From the NCBI GenBank assembly GCA_030604165.1, contig JAUVWK010000076.1, positions 1-10,002 on the forward strand: DNA of 10,002 bases. The letters are read 5' to 3'. The notes below the pieces were generated by a model that was given only the letters and a program-made list of their open reading frames with translations, had not been told where the DNA came from and made no database searches. The position numbers were made by a program, and so were the translations under genes. Source of the DNA: Alphaproteobacteria bacterium. GTDB lineage: Bacteria > Pseudomonadota > Alphaproteobacteria > UBA828. The stretch's first letter is position 1. Each line of letters begins with the position of its first letter. This document shows, piece after piece, positions 7,406-10,002 of this stretch.

Positions 7406-7440
7406 AAGGCGCCTCTGGGTCACATTCAGGCGGTCGCCTT
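7406..7440. repeat. Inverted repeat in the leader of the NifU-type gene
   Basis: aaggcg (7406-7411) and cgcctt (7435-7440) form the outer arms, with cctctg/cagg partly pairing inside. Adjacent to it, cttaa (7438-7442) and ttaag (7450-7454) form a second, alternative short stem that shares bases with the first. This could be a leader RNA or operator, but no known riboswitch or Fe-S regulator site is recognisable. Confidence 0.3.
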
Positions 7441-7474
7441 AAGACATTTTTAAGCACGCAACCAGCTCGCGGCC

Positions 7475-7479
7475 GGAGG
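7475..7479 (+). promoter_or_regulatory. Ribosome binding site of the NifU-type gene
   Basis: GGAGG lies 10 bases before the ATG at 7490 and fixes that start. Confidence 0.7.
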
Positions 7480-7489
7480 TGTTGACCGA

Positions 7490-8047
7490 ATGTTTATCCA
7501 AACCGAGCAGACCCCTAATCCTGCCACGCTGAAGTTTCTTCCTGGTCAAGTGGTGCTCGAGCAAGGCACGGCTGACTTCCGAGATGCCGCTAGCGCGGGG
7601 CACTCGCCGCTCGCCGTGCGGCTGTTTCAGCTCGATGAGGTCGAGGGGGTCTTCTATGGCGGGGACTTTATCTCGGTAACCAAGGCCGACGACGCCGATT
7701 GGCACAATCTCAAGCCGGTCATTCTCGGCGTCATCATGGAGCACTTTGTTTCCGGTGCGCCATTGCTCGTCGAGCCCGAGGATGCCGCCGGCGCAGCCGA
7801 TATGGACGGCGGGCCCGACGCCGAAATCGTCGAGCAGATCAAGGAGCTTTTGGATACGCGGGTGCGGCCGGCCGTCGCGATGGACGGTGGCGACATCGTG
7901 TTTCGAGGCTTCAGCAACGGTGTCGTGATGCTTCAGCTTCAGGGCGCGTGCCAGGGCTGCCCAAGCTCGACGGCGACCCTGAAGATCGGCATCGAGAACA
8001 TGCTCAAGCATTACATCCCGGAGGTGGTCGAGGTTCGCGCGGTCTAA
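7490..8047 (+). CDS. NifU family (Nfu-type) Fe-S cluster scaffold/carrier protein
   Basis: This 185-residue cytoplasmic protein has the two-domain Nfu layout. An N-terminal Nfu_N domain (about residues 1-90) starts MFIQTEQTPNPATLKFLPG and includes GVFYGGDFISVTK. A C-terminal NifU-like domain (about 110-185) carries the MDGGDIVF segment and the CxxC pair C154/C157 in GACQGCPSS. The paired cysteines bind a bridging [4Fe-4S] cluster in the family, which carries or delivers clusters to target enzymes. Length and both domains are normal and no key residue is missing. A strong ribosome binding site precedes the ATG. It lies 228 bases past usp, so it probably has its own promoter. It is separated from the downstream glucosaminidase gene by only 35 bases, so those two may be co-transcribed. 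Confidence 0.93.
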   Translation: MFIQTEQTPNPATLKFLPGQVVLEQGTADFRDAASAGHSPLAVRLFQLDEVEGVFYGGDFISVTKADDADWHNLKPVILGVIMEHFVSGAPLLVEPEDAAGAADMDGGPDAEIVEQIKELLDTRVRPAVAMDGGDIVFRGFSNGVVMLQLQGACQGCPSSTATLKIGIENMLKHYIPEVVEVRAV

Positions 8048-8067
8048 ACCGCGCGCGCATTGACCAA

Positions 8068-8074
8068 AAGGGAG
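8068..8074 (+). promoter_or_regulatory. Ribosome binding site deciding the GTG start at 8083
   Basis: AAGGGAG lies 8 bases before the GTG at 8083. The other in-frame GTG, at 8077, is only 2 bases away and too close to use this site. The long upstream frame overlaps the NifU-type gene and is not supported. Confidence 0.6.
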
Positions 8075-8082
8075 ACGTGAAC

Positions 8083-9690
8083 GTGCCCAAGGGACGCGGT
8101 TCCGACAGGCGTGCCGCTGCCGCGCAAACCGGGCAGCCGACGGCCGCTCCTCGCCCGGATCGTAGCGACGACGCAAAACCACGCGTCATCGATTGGAACC
8201 CCTGGGCTCGCGCGCGGCGCGCGGCGCCACCGCTCGCCGTGGTCGGGCTTGCGGCGGCAGCGCTTTATGCGGTCGTGCTGACCGGCCCGCACCAATTCCT
8301 GTCGCACGATGCGCCGTCCGCGCTTTCTACCGTGGCCGAGTCGCAATTGCCGACGTCTTTCGCGCTGCCGTACCTGGGCGCGCTGCCGTCCCCGGGCGCG
8401 CTGCCGTCCCCGGACCACCAGCCTTACCATGCCGAAGCCGAGCCCGCGGTGGCGGTCGAGGCGCCCATTGCCGTCGAAGCGGCCGTCGTGGTCGAGGCGC
8501 CCGTTGCGGTCGAGATAACTATGGCGGTCGAGGCGCCCGTTGCCGTCGAAGCAGCCGTCGTGGCCGAGACAACTGTGGTGGCCGCAGCGCCCGTTGCCGT
8601 CGAAGCGCCCGTCGTGACCGAGGTCCCAGTGACGGCAGAGCCTCCCGTCGCTGCCGAGACACCGGTTATGGCCGAAGCGGCCGATACGCCCGAGGCCGCC
8701 ACGGCAATTGTGGCGACGGTCGCCTTAGCCCTGCCGGAGAGGCTCCCTGAGAGCGCATACTCGGTGTGGCGGCTTCGCGCCGTGCGTTCTTACGGCATCG
8801 AGTCGCTGGGCGGCATCACGCTGCCGATCGTGGAAAATCGGGTGCAACAGCTGTTCGACACAACGCTGGAGGGCGCTCCGGTGCGGAGTGTGGCGGCGCT
8901 CAGCGCGCATTTCGATGGCCTGCAATACCGGCTAAGCAAGGTGCGCGTTGGCGGCGATTTGGTGCCCCGGCACTATCTTGTGAAGCTGCCGCCGGATATC
9001 GCCGAGATCGATTCCGTCGACGTGCGCAAGCGATTTTTTATCAAGGCGGTCCTGCCGGTCGTCTTGCGCGTCAACGAAGATATTCTCGCCGAGCGCGACC
9101 GCCTCAAGCAGCTTCGCGCCCAAGCGGAGTCAGGCGCTACCCTCGACCAGGCCGATGTCGCGTGGCTTACGAGCGTCGCCCGCCGCTACGGATGCAAGCG
9201 TTATGACTGGGAGGAGCTGTTACGTCGCGTCGACATGATTCCGCCCTCGCTCGCGATCGCTCAGGCCGCCACGGAATCGGGCTGGGGCACCTCCCGCTTT
9301 GCCCTCGAAGGCAATGCACTGTTTGGCGAGCATACGAACGATCCCAAGCAAGGCATGGCGCCGATAGGCAGTAAATCGCCCGCTAAGTTCCATGTCCGCG
9401 CCTTTCCGAACCTGCTCGAGAACGTTCGTTCCTATGCCCATAACTTGAACCAGCATCGCGCCTATCCGGAGTTTCGCGCCCAGCGCGCCAAGCTACGCGC
9501 GGCGAACAAACGACTGGACGGCCACGCCTTGGCCGGTGGCCTCGAGCTCTACTCGGAGCGTGGGCTCGTCTATATCAAGCTGCTGCGGCGCATCATTGGA
9601 GCCAACGACCTGTCGTATCTCGACGATGCGCGCCTCCCGGTTGGGATTTGGACGCAGGTGGACGAGCGCACGGTGGAGCGGCGGTCCTAG
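8083..9690 (+). CDS. Membrane-anchored glucosaminidase-domain (Bax-like) peptidoglycan hydrolase
   Basis: This is a 535-residue protein beginning with GTG at 8083. Residues 1-46 are basic and probably cytoplasmic. Residues 48-66 (LAVVGLAAAALYAVV core) form a single uncleaved membrane anchor. Residues 94-111 hold three ALPSPG-like repeats, and about 121-200 form a low-complexity linker of degenerate PVAVEA units. After a region unique to Bax-like proteins comes the glucosaminidase domain, with PPSLAIAQAATESGWGTSRF and GNALFGEH. E398 is the expected catalytic glutamate. Then follow FPNLLENVRSYAHNLNQH and YIKLLRRIIGANDL. The family cleaves between N-acetylglucosamine and N-acetylmuramic acid in cell-wall glycan. 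I infer that the linker spans the periplasm and holds the catalytic domain at the wall. Bax itself has no well-defined role. The TAG stop at 9688-9690 is 64 bases from a convergent gene end. Confidence 0.85.
   Translation: MPKGRGSDRRAAAAQTGQPTAAPRPDRSDDAKPRVIDWNPWARARRAAPPLAVVGLAAAALYAVVLTGPHQFLSHDAPSALSTVAESQLPTSFALPYLGALPSPGALPSPDHQPYHAEAEPAVAVEAPIAVEAAVVVEAPVAVEITMAVEAPVAVEAAVVAETTVVAAAPVAVEAPVVTEVPVTAEPPVAAETPVMAEAADTPEAATAIVATVALALPERLPESAYSVWRLRAVRSYGIESLGGITLPIVENRVQQLFDTTLEGAPVRSVAALSAHFDGLQYRLSKVRVGGDLVPRHYLVKLPPDIAEIDSVDVRKRFFIKAVLPVVLRVNEDILAERDRLKQLRAQAESGATLDQADVAWLTSVARRYGCKRYDWEELLRRVDMIPPSLAIAQAATESGWGTSRFALEGNALFGEHTNDPKQGMAPIGSKSPAKFHVRAFPNLLENVRSYAHNLNQHRAYPEFRAQRAKLRAANKRLDGHALAGGLELYSERGLVYIKLLRRIIGANDLSYLDDARLPVGIWTQVDERTVERRS
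8361..8414 (+). repeat. Three tandem 18-base repeats (cgcgctgccgtccccggg type)
   Basis: Copies lie at 8361-8378, 8379-8396 and 8397-8414. Copies 2 and 3 differ only at the last base; copy 1 differs from copy 2 at three central bases. In frame they encode a six-residue unit, A-L-P-[Y/S]-[L/P]-G, inside the glucosaminidase linker. Confidence 0.85.
8443..8682 (+). repeat. Degenerate 18/36/72-base tandem repeat coding PVAVEA-like units
   Basis: A 46-base block starting at 8451 recurs at 8523 (72 bases on, three mismatches) and at 8577 (54 bases further, about seven mismatches). A shorter match lies at 8487. All offsets are multiples of 18 bases, so the frame is kept and the protein linker is built of six-residue units rich in Val, Ala, Glu and Pro. 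Repeats become weaker towards the 3' end. Confidence 0.8.
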
Positions 9691-9754
9691 GGCAGATTCA
9701 TCGACCCGGACTTGCTCCAGCGTAATTCTAGGTTGAACGGCTCCAGCCCGCGCC

Positions 9755-10002
9755 TCAGCGCTGCCTCGGAACGAGGTATTGTACGCCGAGCCAACGCCAG
9801 CGGTTGTCGGGGCCAGGCATCGTACAGTTGATACGGGCGCGGCCGGGCGGGAACGGCTCGGCCATGCGGACTTCGATGCGTCGTTCACCCAAGCGTTCGA
9901 TCTCGGCGGAGCCTTGTCCCGAGGCGAAGCAGGCCAACTGCCTAACGCGCTCCAGCGGTTCCGCAAGGGTGAAACCGAACATCGGCGGATTCTGCGTTAG
10001 CA
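9755..10002 (-). CDS. 3' end of a minus-strand gene; possibly a polysaccharide deacetylase-family C-terminus
   Basis: On the minus strand the frame is open from the right edge to a TGA at 9757-9755, giving about 81 residues. An internal ATG at 9982 exists, but the frame continues upstream of it (LTQNPP before MFGFTLAEP), so the start is probably outside the window. The sequence looks like real protein: AEPLERVRQLACFASGQG, then IERLGERRIEVRMAEPFPPG, then INCTMPGPDNRWRWLGVQYL. From memory this tail resembles the C-terminal part of some alphaproteobacterial polysaccharide deacetylase-family proteins, but no catalytic motif lies in the window and I am unsure. It converges on the glucosaminidase gene. 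No clear terminator hairpin lies in the 64 bases between the two stops. Confidence 0.6.
   Translation of the reverse strand, partial: LTQNPPMFGFTLAEPLERVRQLACFASGQGSAEIERLGERRIEVRMAEPFPPGRARINCTMPGPDNRWRWLGVQYLVPRQR

Noticed and set aside
7398..7426. Possible promoter TTGATC - 17 bases - CACATT before the NifU-type gene
   Set aside because: The -10 box matches only three of six consensus bases, so the sequence alone does not support it.
7699..8082. N-terminal extension of the glucosaminidase frame back into the NifU-type gene
   Set aside because: The frame is merely open across the overlap. A good ribosome binding site places the start at GTG 8083, and the overlapped gene is clearly the coding one there.
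7439..8182. 247-residue minus-strand open frame opposite the NifU-type gene
   Set aside because: It is fully antisense to a well-supported gene with a ribosome binding site and conserved CxxC motif, and the mirrored frame shows no family features.
8424..8702. 92-residue minus-strand frame rich in Ala, Thr, Ser and Gly
   Set aside because: It is the antisense reading of the tandem repeat in the glucosaminidase gene. The low complexity comes from the repeat and there is no start signal.

Overview
This GC-rich window reads as a chromosomal housekeeping region of an alphaproteobacterium. That rests on the gene families and their order: glnD, then murJ, then trpS, followed by a sulfite-exporter-type permease paired with a TIGR02186-type membrane protein, a universal stress protein and a NifU-type protein. 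The proteins look most like those of Rhodospirillales-type alphaproteobacteria, but this is recognition by eye, not a search. No tRNA, rRNA, CRISPR array, insertion sequence, phage gene or defence system is visible.

Layout, left to right. Bases 1-1970 hold the 3' two-thirds of glnD (PII uridylyltransferase/uridylyl-removing enzyme). Bases 2049-3752 hold murJ (lipid II flippase), whose C-terminal tail is unusually long and runs through a GC-rich hairpin into the trpS start. Bases 3749-4741 hold trpS (tryptophanyl-tRNA synthetase), full length but with an in-frame amber codon at codon 37. A 300-base gap (4742-5041) follows and carries a near-perfect 30-bp inverted repeat and smaller palindromes. 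Bases 5042-7261 hold a tight three-gene cluster of permease, TIGR02186-like periplasmic/membrane protein and universal stress protein. A 228-base gap with weak hairpins precedes a NifU-type Fe-S protein (7490-8047) and a membrane-anchored glucosaminidase (Bax-like, 8083-9690) with a repetitive Val/Glu/Pro/Ala linker. The right edge holds the 3' end of a convergent minus-strand gene.

Functionally this is a mixed core neighbourhood: nitrogen signalling (glnD), peptidoglycan export and remodelling (murJ and the glucosaminidase), translation (trpS), a putative sulfur-anion or organic-acid exporter with uncharacterised partners, and Fe-S cluster delivery. I found no convincing new multi-gene system. 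The items most worth a second look are the amber codon in trpS, the large stem-loop downstream of trpS, the anomalous murJ tail, the 18-base-periodic repeats in the glucosaminidase gene, and the little-studied permease/TIGR02186/Usp cluster.
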